A stretch of DNA of 64,000 nt. It comes from a bacterium (GTDB taxonomy: Bacteria > CLD3 > SB21). The translations under genes and the position numbers were made by a program. The first letter of the stretch is position 1. Each line of letters begins with the position of its first letter. Positions 9,086 through 17,548 of the stretch are shown here, piece by piece. Under the pieces are notes generated by a model, which was given only the letters and a program-made list of their open reading frames with translations, had not been told where the DNA came from and made no database searches. The stretch is from the NCBI GenBank assembly GCA_019695335.1, contig JAIBAF010000002.1, forward strand, positions 1 to 64,000, read 5' to 3'.

Positions 9086-9745
9086 ATGAAACGCTATTTA
9101 ATGCAAGTCCTTTTTTTGACGTTCGTGGCCCTGCTAACCGCTTCATTGGTAAGCCCGGATGCCATGGCTCAAAAGAAGAAAAAGAAGAAAAAAGATAAAA
9201 ACGCTCCGCCGGAGTGGATCTATAAACCGGGTTTGTATGAGGATGTGATCATTTGTGCCGGCGTTGGTGAAGGTTTTTCGGAAATGAAAGCCAAAAGCCA
9301 GGCCGAACAAAACGGCCGTAAGAAAATCGCCGAAGCTTTGGAAACGGAAGTTAAAAGCTTAACGACCAATTTCATGGAAGAAGCCAGCACGACGACCGAA
9401 GAAGGTTCCAGCGGAGCCGCCCAGGAATATTTCCAGGAAATCACCCAGACAATGACGAAACAAACTTTGAGCGGTGCAATGATCGAAGAATATTGGCCGC
9501 CTCTCGGTGAGAAAAATGGCAGCAAAGTGAAATTCTATGCCAAAGTTGTGTTGAAGAAATCGGCTGTTGTCGACGCCTACAAACAACAAGTGCAGGACGA
9601 TTTAGCCAAGAAAAAGATCAAAGGCGTGAAAGCTTCGGCTGACGATGCATTGACGGCCTTGGATAAAGCCATTTCTAAATGGGAAAAAGAAAATAACAAC
9701 GGTTCGGCTGATGGCGGAGAAATGGAAGAAGGCGGAGAAGAATAA
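9086..9745 (+). CDS. Exported LPP20/FlgP-like protein with a poly-lysine N-terminus
   Basis: Function unknown. A signal peptide ends at AMA before Gln (around residue 29), so the mature protein would begin with Gln and then a run of seven lysines. Residues about 40-175 resemble the LPP20 domain found in Helicobacter lipoprotein Lpp20 and Vibrio FlgP: an Ala/Lys-rich helix (KAKSQAEQNGRKKIAEALET) followed by a strand-rich part ending YAKVVLKKSAV. The C-terminus is acidic and Gly-rich. A strong ribosome site AAAGGAGG precedes the ATG. The next gene encodes a very similar protein, a tandem duplication, and the N-terminal third of the 723-residue protein at 12146 is a third copy. No flagellar genes are nearby, so an envelope role is only inferred. 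Confidence 0.82.
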   Translation: MKRYLMQVLFLTFVALLTASLVSPDAMAQKKKKKKKDKNAPPEWIYKPGLYEDVIICAGVGEGFSEMKAKSQAEQNGRKKIAEALETEVKSLTTNFMEEASTTTEEGSSGAAQEYFQEITQTMTKQTLSGAMIEEYWPPLGEKNGSKVKFYAKVVLKKSAVVDAYKQQVQDDLAKKKIKGVKASADDALTALDKAISKWEKENNNGSADGGEMEEGGEE

Positions 9746-9769
9746 TCTGTTTACTTTGATTTAATTGAA

Positions 9770-9808
9770 CAACCGTAGAAGCAATGTGTTTCTACGGTTG
9801 TTTTATTT
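9770..9808 (+). terminator. Intrinsic terminator between the two LPP20 duplicates
   Basis: An 11-base stem (CAACCGTAGAA with TTCTACGGTTG, 9770-9780 and 9790-9800) is followed by TTTTATTT. Only 30 bases then remain before the next ATG, so it may act as a partial terminator or 3'-end stabiliser within one transcript. Confidence 0.85.
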
Positions 9809-9838
9809 CCGACTGAACAAACCTAAGGAGTTCACAGT

Positions 9839-10444
9839 ATGAAATATCTTGTAATGATTGCCATGATGGCAGCGTTGGTGCTGAATGCCTGTAGCGGTGG
9901 CGGCGCTTCGACCAAAAAAGAAAATAAAATGCCCAAATGGATTTCCAAGCCCGGTCAGTATGAAGATGCTATTATTGCCGCCGGTATCGGAGAAGGCTTG
10001 AGCGAACAAAAAGCTAAGAGCCAGGCTGAACAAAGCGGTCGCAAGAAAATCGCCGAAACAATTCAATCTCAAATTAAAAGCCTGACCACTAATTTCATGG
10101 AAGAAGCTACGACGAGTACTGATAAAGGATCCGAATCGGCTGCTCAGGAATATTTCCAGGAAGTAACGCAAAGCTTGACCAATGTCACTTTGAGCGGCGC
10201 AGTGATTGAAGAATATTGGCCTCCGATGGGCGAGAAAAACGGCAATAAAATTAAATTTTATGCTAAAGTAGTTTTGAAAAAGAATTCGTTTGTTGATGAA
10301 TTTAAGAAAAAAGTACAGGAAGACGTTGCTGCTAAAAAAATTAAAGGCGTAAAAGCCAGCGCCGATGATGCGCTCAAAGCATTGGATAAAGCCGTTGCAA
10401 AATGGGAAGGTACAGCCGAAAAAGGCGGAGATGACGAAGAATAG
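9839..10444 (+). CDS. LPP20/FlgP-like lipoprotein
   Basis: Function unknown; a close paralogue of the preceding gene product. Here the N-terminus is a lipoprotein signal (VLNACSGGG, Cys near residue 18), so this copy is predicted to be lipid-anchored while its neighbour is not. The LPP20-like domain spans about residues 33-170 and keeps KSQAEQSGRKKIAE, SLTTNFMEEA, YFQEVTQSLT and FYAKVVLKKN. The tail is acidic. AAGGAG lies a few bases before the ATG. The gap from the upstream terminator has no room for an ordinary promoter, so expression probably comes from read-through. The LPP20 assignment rests on pattern recognition, not a profile search. Confidence 0.82.
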   Translation: MKYLVMIAMMAALVLNACSGGGASTKKENKMPKWISKPGQYEDAIIAAGIGEGLSEQKAKSQAEQSGRKKIAETIQSQIKSLTTNFMEEATTSTDKGSESAAQEYFQEVTQSLTNVTLSGAVIEEYWPPMGEKNGNKIKFYAKVVLKKNSFVDEFKKKVQEDVAAKKIKGVKASADDALKALDKAVAKWEGTAEKGGDDEE

Positions 10445-10454
10445 TTAAAAAAAT

Positions 10455-10487
10455 CCGGTGCGCTCTTTTAAGGGCGCACCGGTATTG
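10455..10487 (+). terminator. Hairpin after the LPP20 lipoprotein gene
   Basis: CCGGTGCGC (10455-10463) pairs with GCGCACCGG (10474-10482). The following TATTGTAT is a weak T-run, so this may be a leaky terminator or a processing/stability hairpin. Confidence 0.55.
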
Positions 10488-10585
10488 TATAAACGCTTGA
10501 TTTTTTAGTTACAAAATCGGATGTTTCCAGGCATCCTGCTACTCGCCCCGTTTTGCACATACCGAATATTTATGAAGGAGGAATC

Positions 10586-12118
10586 ATGCGCCCTATCTGC
10601 AAATTCTGGTTATGGGTTTTCATCGCAACTATTTATTTTAACCATAACGGCATAGCCCAGACATCATCGGCACCCAAGTGGGTAAATGAATTACCGATAT
10701 CCGAAGGCTCTTTATTTGCGGTGGGTGTAGTCAATCGTTATTATGAGAAAAAGGCCGGAGAAGAAGCCGCTGGTAACGCGGCTAAATTTGAGTTAGCTCA
10801 AACAATAAAACTTAATGTCAAAACCATCGCCAACAGTTGGTCCGGTAATGTCGGAGGAACAGGCTTCGTTTCGGAATTAGAAAAATCCATTGACGAAGAT
10901 GTCGTGGCGTCCGTGCAGAATGCACGAATTCTCGAAACGTGGGTTGACCCTGAAGGATTAATTTACGCCATTGCAGAACTTCCTTTGGCGGGATCTGTTG
11001 CAAAGATTCAACAAAAAGTTATCGATGAAGCCAAAAAAGGCGCGGATAGCAAAAAAGATTTCAAAAAAATAGAAAAACTTGAAGTTTCGCTTAAGAATTT
11101 AAAAGATCCTAAATCGTATATACGTAAAGATAAGCCGGACTGGATCAAAGCATTACCTGAGGAAGCGGACGCTTTGTATGCGTTGGGTATAGCTGAAAAA
11201 TTTTATTACTACGTCAATGGCCGGGAGTCAGCCAAAGACAAAGCCCGTGGTGAACTAGCTGCGACGATCAAGACTGAAATTCAAGCCGTACTGACCGACT
11301 GGTACGAAGTCAATGAAGGAACTCAGTCATACGGATTGGAAAGAAGTTTTGTGGAAGAGATGGCCAATTCTGTATCCGAAGCCACACTCAGCGGCTCTCA
11401 AATTGTAGAAACATGGTATGACAAACAAACCAAATGGCATTACGCATTGGCGCGAATGTCACTCAGCAATGTCATTAATCAGATCTCTGAAAAAGCAAAA
11501 GACAAAGTTAAAGACACTAAAGCTTTAAAAGGCCTCAATGATAAATTAGGCAAACTGATCAACCGCGATTACTTAAAAACTGAAAAAGGCCGGCCGCTTT
11601 GGATTACCAAAGTTCCGAAAGATAAAGAAGCGATTTTTGCTGTAGGTATAGACGAAGGAAAATATTTTTCTCAGACACAAGGCATTGAAAAAGCCAAAAT
11701 GTCGGCCAGAACCAAATTGGCTAAAACCATTTCCGTTCAAGTTGAATCAGTTATGAAAAGCTGGATGGAAATTGCCGAAACCAAGGATGGTTTTGAAAAT
11801 GCGCCGTTGAACGATTATATGTCCGTTCTTACTAAAGAGGCAACGGATGTATGTCTGGAAGGATCGCAGATTCTATCCACATTTGTCTTGACAACTGAAG
11901 ACGGCAAGCAAACATATTATGCACTCGGACGGCTTTTCACCGGCGGTATGTTAGCCAAACTTAAGAAAAAAGCAACCGAAGTCATACACGTACCTGAAAA
12001 AGAAGTATCCGAATCGCAGGAAGATAAGGCCGAGCGGATATTATCCGGTGGAAGAGAAAAAGCCAAAGCGGCTCTTGAAAAACTTAATGCTGCATTCGAT
12101 AAAATTGGAACTGAATAA
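10586..12118 (+). CDS. Exported protein with three LPP20-like repeats
   Basis: Function unknown. I place the start at the ATG at 10586, six or so bases after AAGGAGGA (10575-10582); a longer reading from 10553 lacks a ribosome site and would bury the signal peptide. The signal peptide ends GIA before Gln. Three LPP20-like units follow at about residues 30-135, 182-290 and 336-455. Each begins with a P-x-W-I/V motif (APKWVNELP, KPDWIKALP, RPLWITKVP), then a G-I/V-G-like strand, an Ala/Lys-rich helix and a strand ending in YA-L-R/E. The remaining tail is helical and Lys/Glu-rich. The three units have diverged from each other. It starts the tighter part of the island, with 27 bases to the next gene. 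Confidence 0.8.
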   Translation: MRPICKFWLWVFIATIYFNHNGIAQTSSAPKWVNELPISEGSLFAVGVVNRYYEKKAGEEAAGNAAKFELAQTIKLNVKTIANSWSGNVGGTGFVSELEKSIDEDVVASVQNARILETWVDPEGLIYAIAELPLAGSVAKIQQKVIDEAKKGADSKKDFKKIEKLEVSLKNLKDPKSYIRKDKPDWIKALPEEADALYALGIAEKFYYYVNGRESAKDKARGELAATIKTEIQAVLTDWYEVNEGTQSYGLERSFVEEMANSVSEATLSGSQIVETWYDKQTKWHYALARMSLSNVINQISEKAKDKVKDTKALKGLNDKLGKLINRDYLKTEKGRPLWITKVPKDKEAIFAVGIDEGKYFSQTQGIEKAKMSARTKLAKTISVQVESVMKSWMEIAETKDGFENAPLNDYMSVLTKEATDVCLEGSQILSTFVLTTEDGKQTYYALGRLFTGGMLAKLKKKATEVIHVPEKEVSESQEDKAERILSGGREKAKAALEKLNAAFDKIGTE

Positions 12119-12145
12119 AAACGTAACCCAGGGAGATCAAACACC

Positions 12146-14317
12146 ATGAAAAAATTAATTGGATTCATTGCGATTTTAACGGCCGTACTGATGATATTGC
12201 CGCAAGATACGCAGGCTCAGAAGAAAAAGAAAAAAGATAAAGACAAAAAAGGCGGCATACCGGAATGGATTTCCAAACCGGGGATTTATGATGACTTCAT
12301 CGTAGCCGCTGGTATCGGTGAGGGGTTGACGGAACAAGTGGCTAAAAGCGAAGCCGATCAAAGCGCCCGCAAACGCATAGCCGAAGTCGTCGAAAGCAAC
12401 GTTAAAAGTATGACGACCAATTTCATGGAAGAAGCTTCAACAACAACCGATCAAGGTTCCAGCGGCGCCGCGCAGGCTTATTTCCAGGAAATTACACAAA
12501 CGATGACCAACATTACGTTGGTTAATGTTGTCATTGAAGAATATTATCCGCCTAAGGGTGAAAAGAGCGGAAAGAAAATAAAATTCTACGCCAAAGCCGT
12601 ACTGAAAAAAGCGGACCTTGAAAAAGCGTTTAAAAATCGCGTGACGGAAGATGCGGCAGCCAACAAAATCAAAGGCGTTAAATTAAGCGCCGATAAAGCC
12701 GTAGCCGCGCTCGATAAAGCGATCGCTAATTGGAATAATACCGGCGGAGCTATGATGGAGGATGAAACGGTTGATATGGATGCCGGTAAAGAAACTGCTA
12801 CCGTCATTGAAGACAAACCGACCGTAGATGTCGTTTCCTCCGGTGGCTCACAAGGCGCCAGTTACGGCGATTGGAAAAAAGGATTGCCGAATATGCCGAA
12901 ACGCGATGGCTATTATCAAGGCTTGGGCGCGATTCCGGTAACAAACAATCAGTCGGCCGATGCTCAGAAAGCCGAACAGGAAGCACGGGCGATGGTGATC
13001 AGAGCCATCCGTTCTGAAATTACCAGTAAAGTAACAAACGTCATCGAAGAAACAACCAAAAACGGCGCGACGGATTACGCCGAATCGTTCAATTCGATGA
13101 CCGAATCGTTTTCACAAGAAACTCTCAAAAATCTCAAAGTCGAATTCTATATCGATAAAAAATCCAAAAAACATTACGCCTATTGCGAAATCTCCATTGC
13201 TGAAGTAGAGCGGCAATTTGCCGAACGCTTGAAGAAAGCGATCAATGTTGCGAAAACCTATTATCAGGCGGCCAAAGCAGCTGAAGCGAGCGGTGATTAT
13301 TACCTCGCATTGACGCAATATTTTGAAGGCGCGAAAGAAATCGTCATTGCCGAGCTAATTAATAAAGAACCGATCGAAGGCGATATCGACGGATCAGGGA
13401 AGTCGGTTTCGATCAAAGCCACGTTTGATACGCAATTGAAAAATTTACTCGGTAAAATGCGGATCGACATTGTCAGCGGTGACGGACAAAAAGGAAATAA
13501 AAATGAACCGTTGGCGCAACCGCTCGTGGCGAAACTGGTTTATGACAAAAGCGGCAGCGTGATGCCGGTGAAAAACGCTAATTTAGTAGCTGCAGCCGTT
13601 GCACCGACCGGTGTTAAAATCGACGACGTCTCTAAAACTGATGGAAGCGGTAATGCAAGTTTTACCGTTCATTCGGTAGACAATGTCAATCCGAGTGGTA
13701 CAAATAAAATCCGCGTCGGCCTGAACGCCAAAGAATTCGAAGCATTTGCGCAACAGTTGCCGGGCGCCGTCGAAAAAGCAAAATTAGTCTTTAAAGATTT
13801 TTCATTCAGCGCCAGAGGTTCGGCGCTTACACGCATTGTCATTCTGTTGTTTGAAGAGAATATGGGCAAAGAACAAAGCGTATCGATTGTCGAAGGCGAT
13901 ATTGTAAAACAATTGGTTTCGAATAAATTCAAAGTCATTGACAAAAACGAAGTATATAAAGCCGTCAGCAAAGAACAAGCTAAAGCTTCGGCTGAAAGCA
14001 GCGCCGACGATGTCGTATCCAATGCTTTGAAAGCCGTGGCGGACATTCTCATCATCGGTTCGGTGAAGGCAGTTGAATCCGAAGGCGGTTCATCCAATCC
14101 TTACGGCGGCGGTACATCGAACCGCAAATCGGCATGGGCAAGCGGTTCGGTTCGCTGTATCGATCTGGAAAATGGTAAGATCATTGCCAATTCCGAAAAA
14201 CAAGGAGTCAAAGGAATTCAATTATCGCTGGAAAAAGCCGGCATCATAGCTCTGCAGGCCTTGAGCAAAGAAACTTCAAAAGAAATTTTGGATGGATTAA
14301 ATCAGGCATTGAAGTAA
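12146..14317 (+). CDS. Multidomain exported protein: two LPP20-like units, Ig-like part and CsgG/FlgT-like C-terminus
   Basis: Function unknown. A signal peptide ends TQA before Gln, followed by a KKKKKDKDKK tract. Residues about 35-175 closely match the two small LPP20 proteins upstream. A second, more distant unit lies at about 239-360 (starting YGDWKKGLPNMP). A helical TPR-like stretch with YYQAAKAAEASGDYYLALTQ comes next, then an Ig-like strand-rich part at about 440-550 (SKTDGSGNASFTV). The last about 165 residues resemble the CsgG/FlgT-type domain: RIVILLFEENMG, IVKQLVSNKFKVIDKNEVYKA and ADILIIGSVKAVE. It looks like the scaffold of the island and may assemble at the outer membrane; this is inference. 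A ribosome site AGGGAGA precedes the ATG. Confidence 0.8.
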   Translation: MKKLIGFIAILTAVLMILPQDTQAQKKKKKDKDKKGGIPEWISKPGIYDDFIVAAGIGEGLTEQVAKSEADQSARKRIAEVVESNVKSMTTNFMEEASTTTDQGSSGAAQAYFQEITQTMTNITLVNVVIEEYYPPKGEKSGKKIKFYAKAVLKKADLEKAFKNRVTEDAAANKIKGVKLSADKAVAALDKAIANWNNTGGAMMEDETVDMDAGKETATVIEDKPTVDVVSSGGSQGASYGDWKKGLPNMPKRDGYYQGLGAIPVTNNQSADAQKAEQEARAMVIRAIRSEITSKVTNVIEETTKNGATDYAESFNSMTESFSQETLKNLKVEFYIDKKSKKHYAYCEISIAEVERQFAERLKKAINVAKTYYQAAKAAEASGDYYLALTQYFEGAKEIVIAELINKEPIEGDIDGSGKSVSIKATFDTQLKNLLGKMRIDIVSGDGQKGNKNEPLAQPLVAKLVYDKSGSVMPVKNANLVAAAVAPTGVKIDDVSKTDGSGNASFTVHSVDNVNPSGTNKIRVGLNAKEFEAFAQQLPGAVEKAKLVFKDFSFSARGSALTRIVILLFEENMGKEQSVSIVEGDIVKQLVSNKFKVIDKNEVYKAVSKEQAKASAESSADDVVSNALKAVADILIIGSVKAVESEGGSSNPYGGGTSNRKSAWASGSVRCIDLENGKIIANSEKQGVKGIQLSLEKAGIIALQALSKETSKEILDGLNQALK

Positions 14318-14369
14318 ATTGAAAATCGACAATTGAAAATTTTCGAAAATCGATACGACAAGGATCGTT

Positions 14370-14975
14370 ATGAAAAAAATATTTTTGCTTTTTTTAACCG
14401 TCATTTTTTTTAATTGCGGACCATCGAAACAAAACGAACCTAAAAAAGAAGAACCCAAAAAAGATTCGGTGACTGTTGCAACGATTGAATCTGAAACAGT
14501 CGACAGCAGTTCCACGCTTGACGACCTTGTTTACGAAGGCGTCGGCGCTTCTGTTTTAAAGATCGAATCTAATGCCCGCTCTCAGGCTGAACTCAAAGGC
14601 CGGACGGAAATCATCAAAGCGCTGGCGACCGATGCAGCCGGGCTACTCAAAGTTTTTATTCCTGCGCAGAAAGGTTTCTTTGCCGATAATGTAAATGTGG
14701 AAGATTACGCCAAAAAAGTCGAAGAAGCTTTGAAGAAATCGACAACGCTCCGGGGCAGTAAGGTTTCGGAATATTCTCAATCAGCCAAAAAAGATACGAC
14801 GTATGCGATGATGGAAATGCCGCTTATGAACGGATATGAAGAAATCGAAAAAGCGATCGTTGAAGTCGGTCAAAAAGAAAAATTTCTAAAAACGGAACAT
14901 GCCGATCATTTTAAAATGGCGTTTAAGGATTTTTTCATAGTTGAAAAGAAAAAGTTACTTACCGAACCAAGTTAA
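14370..14975 (+). CDS. Putative lipoprotein with a reduced LPP20-like domain
   Basis: Function unknown. A short signal ends in FFNCGPSK; the Cys is in the right place for lipidation but the -1 and -3 residues are unusual. A Lys/Glu-rich linker follows (about residues 20-50). The region about 55-160 has the LPP20-like order: YEGVGAS strand, NARSQAELKGRTEIIKAL helix, and a final YAMMEMPLM strand. The C-terminal 45 residues are Lys-rich. It sits between the multidomain LPP20 protein and the CHAT protease gene, 52 and 72 bases away, on the same strand. It is the most diverged member of the series, so the family call is weaker here. Confidence 0.68.
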   Translation: MKKIFLLFLTVIFFNCGPSKQNEPKKEEPKKDSVTVATIESETVDSSSTLDDLVYEGVGASVLKIESNARSQAELKGRTEIIKALATDAAGLLKVFIPAQKGFFADNVNVEDYAKKVEEALKKSTTLRGSKVSEYSQSAKKDTTYAMMEMPLMNGYEEIEKAIVEVGQKEKFLKTEHADHFKMAFKDFFIVEKKKLLTEPS

Positions 14976-15047
14976 ACAGCATTAAGAAGTAGCCGTTAAG
15001 GTTTGTAGAAAAACAACGGCGTTTCAGATAATTATAGAAGGTTAGAT

Positions 15048-17432
15048 ATGAAAAAAGTTGTAGTGAGTTTATTGATTTTTGCGTGGGCCGGTTTGGCAGT
15101 TGCGCAGGATGCCGATTACAAAAAAGGCGAGAAGGCTTTTAAAAACGGCCAATATGAACAAGCGTTAACCTCTTTCCAATCGGCATTGAGTCAATATACT
15201 TCCGCCAAAAACAAATCCGGCATGGCCGATGCCAATAACTCGATCGGATTGGTTTTACAAATGCTGAATCAACATGAACAGTCCGTTGAAAATTTTAAAA
15301 ATGCGGCCATGTTGTACTCGGAAACCAAAAACAAATCCGGCGCGGCCAGTGCATTTGCCAACTGGGGCATATCGGCTTTTCGCGTTAAAGAAGCGCTGTT
15401 GAAAAAATCCAAAAAGAAATTCACGACCAAAACCATTGGCGAAATTCTTGCCTTCCATCTCAAAGCCAAACAGCTGCACGAAGAAGTTAAAGACAAGATT
15501 GGCGTTGGCGATGATCTTAATAACATTGCAACGATGTATTACGAGGCCGGATTTTATCAGGAGGCCGCGGATTATTTGAACCAAGCTTTGAAAATGCATC
15601 AGGAAATGGCGTATAAAGGCGGCATTGCAACTGATCTGGCGAATCTAGCGCGTATTTATTATAAAACCGATGATCGCGCTAATGCTATAAAATTCTATCA
15701 AAAAAGCGCCGAGATATTCGATGAAATCGGCGACCGCGAAGGCGCGTGGAAAACGTATTCTTTCATCGGTGTAATGTATGAAGCTTCGGCTAAAGAAAAC
15801 GATATTTTGAAAAAAGCAGACGCGGCCAATAATGACCGCCTTGCAGCGATCAAAGCTTTAAAAAAAGCGGTTAACCATATTGAAAACTTACGCGGTAGTT
15901 TTACCAATCAGGAATATTTCGACAGCTTCCTGAAAAACAAAGGACCTGTTTACAGGCGTTTGATCGCGCTTTTCAAAAAAACCAATAATCTTGGCGAGGC
16001 TTTGCAGTATCTGGAACGCAGCAAAGCCAAAATGTCAAATGACATTATCAATGCCGGTGGTATAGAAGTAGCCGATAAAGAAGAACAAGTTCAGATTGAA
16101 AAAGTTGAGGAACTGCAGCAGCAAAATGAAGAAATTGAAAAACAATTAGCCGAAGAAAAAGCTAAACCGCTTGAAAAACAAGATAAAGAAAAAATTGATA
16201 ACCTGAGTCAAACCCTTACCAAAAATCAGGGCGACTTCAATGCTTTGATGATAGACCTTGAAACTAAATACCCAAACATTTATCAGGTTGTCAAAGTAGA
16301 TCCGATCCAACTCAGCGATCTGCAAAAGCAGTTATCCGATGACGTCGTTCTGCTTGAATACTTTCCCGCCGATGACGCTCTGTACATTTTTATGATCACC
16401 CGGGACAAAATCGAGGCTAAATCAGTCCCAGTTTCAGCTAAAGAATTGGATTCGCTGGTTAACAAATACCGTTATTACATAAGTGATGTCACTTCGCTTC
16501 TGAAACGCGGGCGATTTGATACAAAGATGACCAATTGGAAACCTGAAGGTGCTGGCGACAACCGTTTCTATGAACGGCATACCAAGCCTATGCGTGAAAT
16601 CATGGTCAAGCTATACGATTACTTGATCCTTCCGGTTTGGGACACAATTAAAGATGATAAAATCAAAACCGTTACGGTCATTCCGGCAGCCAGTTTATAT
16701 TACGTTCCTTTTCAGTGTTTGGCTACCGAAACTCAGGATGGTGATATCAGTTTTCTGATCGAAAAAAAATCGGTCAATTATCTCACAGCAGCAACATTGA
16801 TGGATCTGGTTTCAGCCAAGAAAAATAAAGGAATCGGGAGCGTGTTAGTATTCGGCAATCCGGACGGAAGCCTGCCAGGTGCTGAAGAAGAAGCCAAAGT
16901 GATTCAAGCGGCTTATTCCAATGCGAAATTATATAAAAACCAGGATGCCACAAAAGATAAAGCCAAATCGTATTCCAATTCATATGATGTGGTGCACTTT
17001 GCAACACACGGATTTTTATCGAGCGACGAACCGCAAAAGTCGTTTCTATTAATGGCGCCCAATGCTGCTAAAAATGAAGATGACAAGCTGACCATCAGTG
17101 AAATTCTGAAATTGCCTCTCAAAGACAAAAACGAATTGATTGTTTTGTCCGCGTGTAATACGTCCATGGGAAAAAGCGCCACAGGCGTTGAGTTGATCAG
17201 TTTATCCCGTGCTTTTGCGATAGCCGGCGCGCCGACGACCGTAGCCACATTATGGCCGGTCGATGACGAGTCCACCAAGATCATCATGATCAATTTTTAT
17301 GACGGTCTGAAGAAAGGATTAACTAAATCTGAAGCGATGCGCCAGGCTCAAATTGCGTTGATACATAAAGGCGATTTTCATATTCATCCGTTCTTCTGGG
17401 CGCCTTATGTCATGATCGGTAATCCGAAGTAA
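15048..17432 (+). CDS. Exported TPR-CHAT caspase-like protease
   Basis: A signal peptide (ending AVA before Gln, residues 1-19) is followed by TPR repeats at about 22-280, a Glu/Lys/Gln-rich coiled coil near 335-400, and a C-terminal CHAT domain at about 470-794. CHAT domains are clan CD (caspase-like) cysteine peptidases. The catalytic pair is present: H654 in HFATHG and C703 in LSACNT. The conserved FAIAGAPTTVATLWPVDD and HPFFWAPYVMIG segments are also there, so the enzyme looks active. Cytoplasmic CHAT proteins often cleave a partner when triggered; here the signal peptide places it in the periplasm or outside. The linked LPP20-type proteins are candidate partners or substrates (inference). 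AGAAGG precedes the ATG. Confidence 0.88.
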   Translation: MKKVVVSLLIFAWAGLAVAQDADYKKGEKAFKNGQYEQALTSFQSALSQYTSAKNKSGMADANNSIGLVLQMLNQHEQSVENFKNAAMLYSETKNKSGAASAFANWGISAFRVKEALLKKSKKKFTTKTIGEILAFHLKAKQLHEEVKDKIGVGDDLNNIATMYYEAGFYQEAADYLNQALKMHQEMAYKGGIATDLANLARIYYKTDDRANAIKFYQKSAEIFDEIGDREGAWKTYSFIGVMYEASAKENDILKKADAANNDRLAAIKALKKAVNHIENLRGSFTNQEYFDSFLKNKGPVYRRLIALFKKTNNLGEALQYLERSKAKMSNDIINAGGIEVADKEEQVQIEKVEELQQQNEEIEKQLAEEKAKPLEKQDKEKIDNLSQTLTKNQGDFNALMIDLETKYPNIYQVVKVDPIQLSDLQKQLSDDVVLLEYFPADDALYIFMITRDKIEAKSVPVSAKELDSLVNKYRYYISDVTSLLKRGRFDTKMTNWKPEGAGDNRFYERHTKPMREIMVKLYDYLILPVWDTIKDDKIKTVTVIPAASLYYVPFQCLATETQDGDISFLIEKKSVNYLTAATLMDLVSAKKNKGIGSVLVFGNPDGSLPGAEEEAKVIQAAYSNAKLYKNQDATKDKAKSYSNSYDVVHFATHGFLSSDEPQKSFLLMAPNAAKNEDDKLTISEILKLPLKDKNELIVLSACNTSMGKSATGVELISLSRAFAIAGAPTTVATLWPVDDESTKIIMINFYDGLKKGLTKSEAMRQAQIALIHKGDFHIHPFFWAPYVMIGNPK

Positions 17433-17497
17433 CTTTTAATAACTCTCGGGTATTTTATTTTTATTAGTGTCTTAGAGTTAAAAATATTGTAAGTTGA

Positions 17498-17533
17498 TAG
17501 GGCGAAATTATTTCGCCCTATTTTTTTATTTTT
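17498..17533 (+). terminator. Intrinsic terminator after the CHAT gene
   Basis: TAGGGCGAAA (17498-17507) pairs with TTTCGCCCTA (17511-17520), followed by TTTTTTTATTTTT. The next gene starts only about 15 bases later with its ribosome site in between, so no promoter fits between them; the hairpin may regulate that gene. Confidence 0.88.
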
Positions 17534-17548
17534 AAAGCGGAGGTTGTG

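Noticed and set aside
10553-10585. Upstream start for the triple-LPP20 gene
   Set aside because: No ribosome site before it, while AAGGAGGA sits at the right distance before the ATG at 10586, which also places the signal peptide at the N-terminus.
9086-14317. Flagellar H/T-ring genes
   Set aside because: Although LPP20, FlgT-like and FlgO-like domains point that way, no flagellin, hook, basal-body or motor gene appears in the window.
15048-17432. Type III-E CRISPR or gasdermin-type immunity function for the CHAT protease
   Set aside because: No CRISPR array, no cas gene and no gasdermin-like gene is visible, and the protein has a signal peptide.
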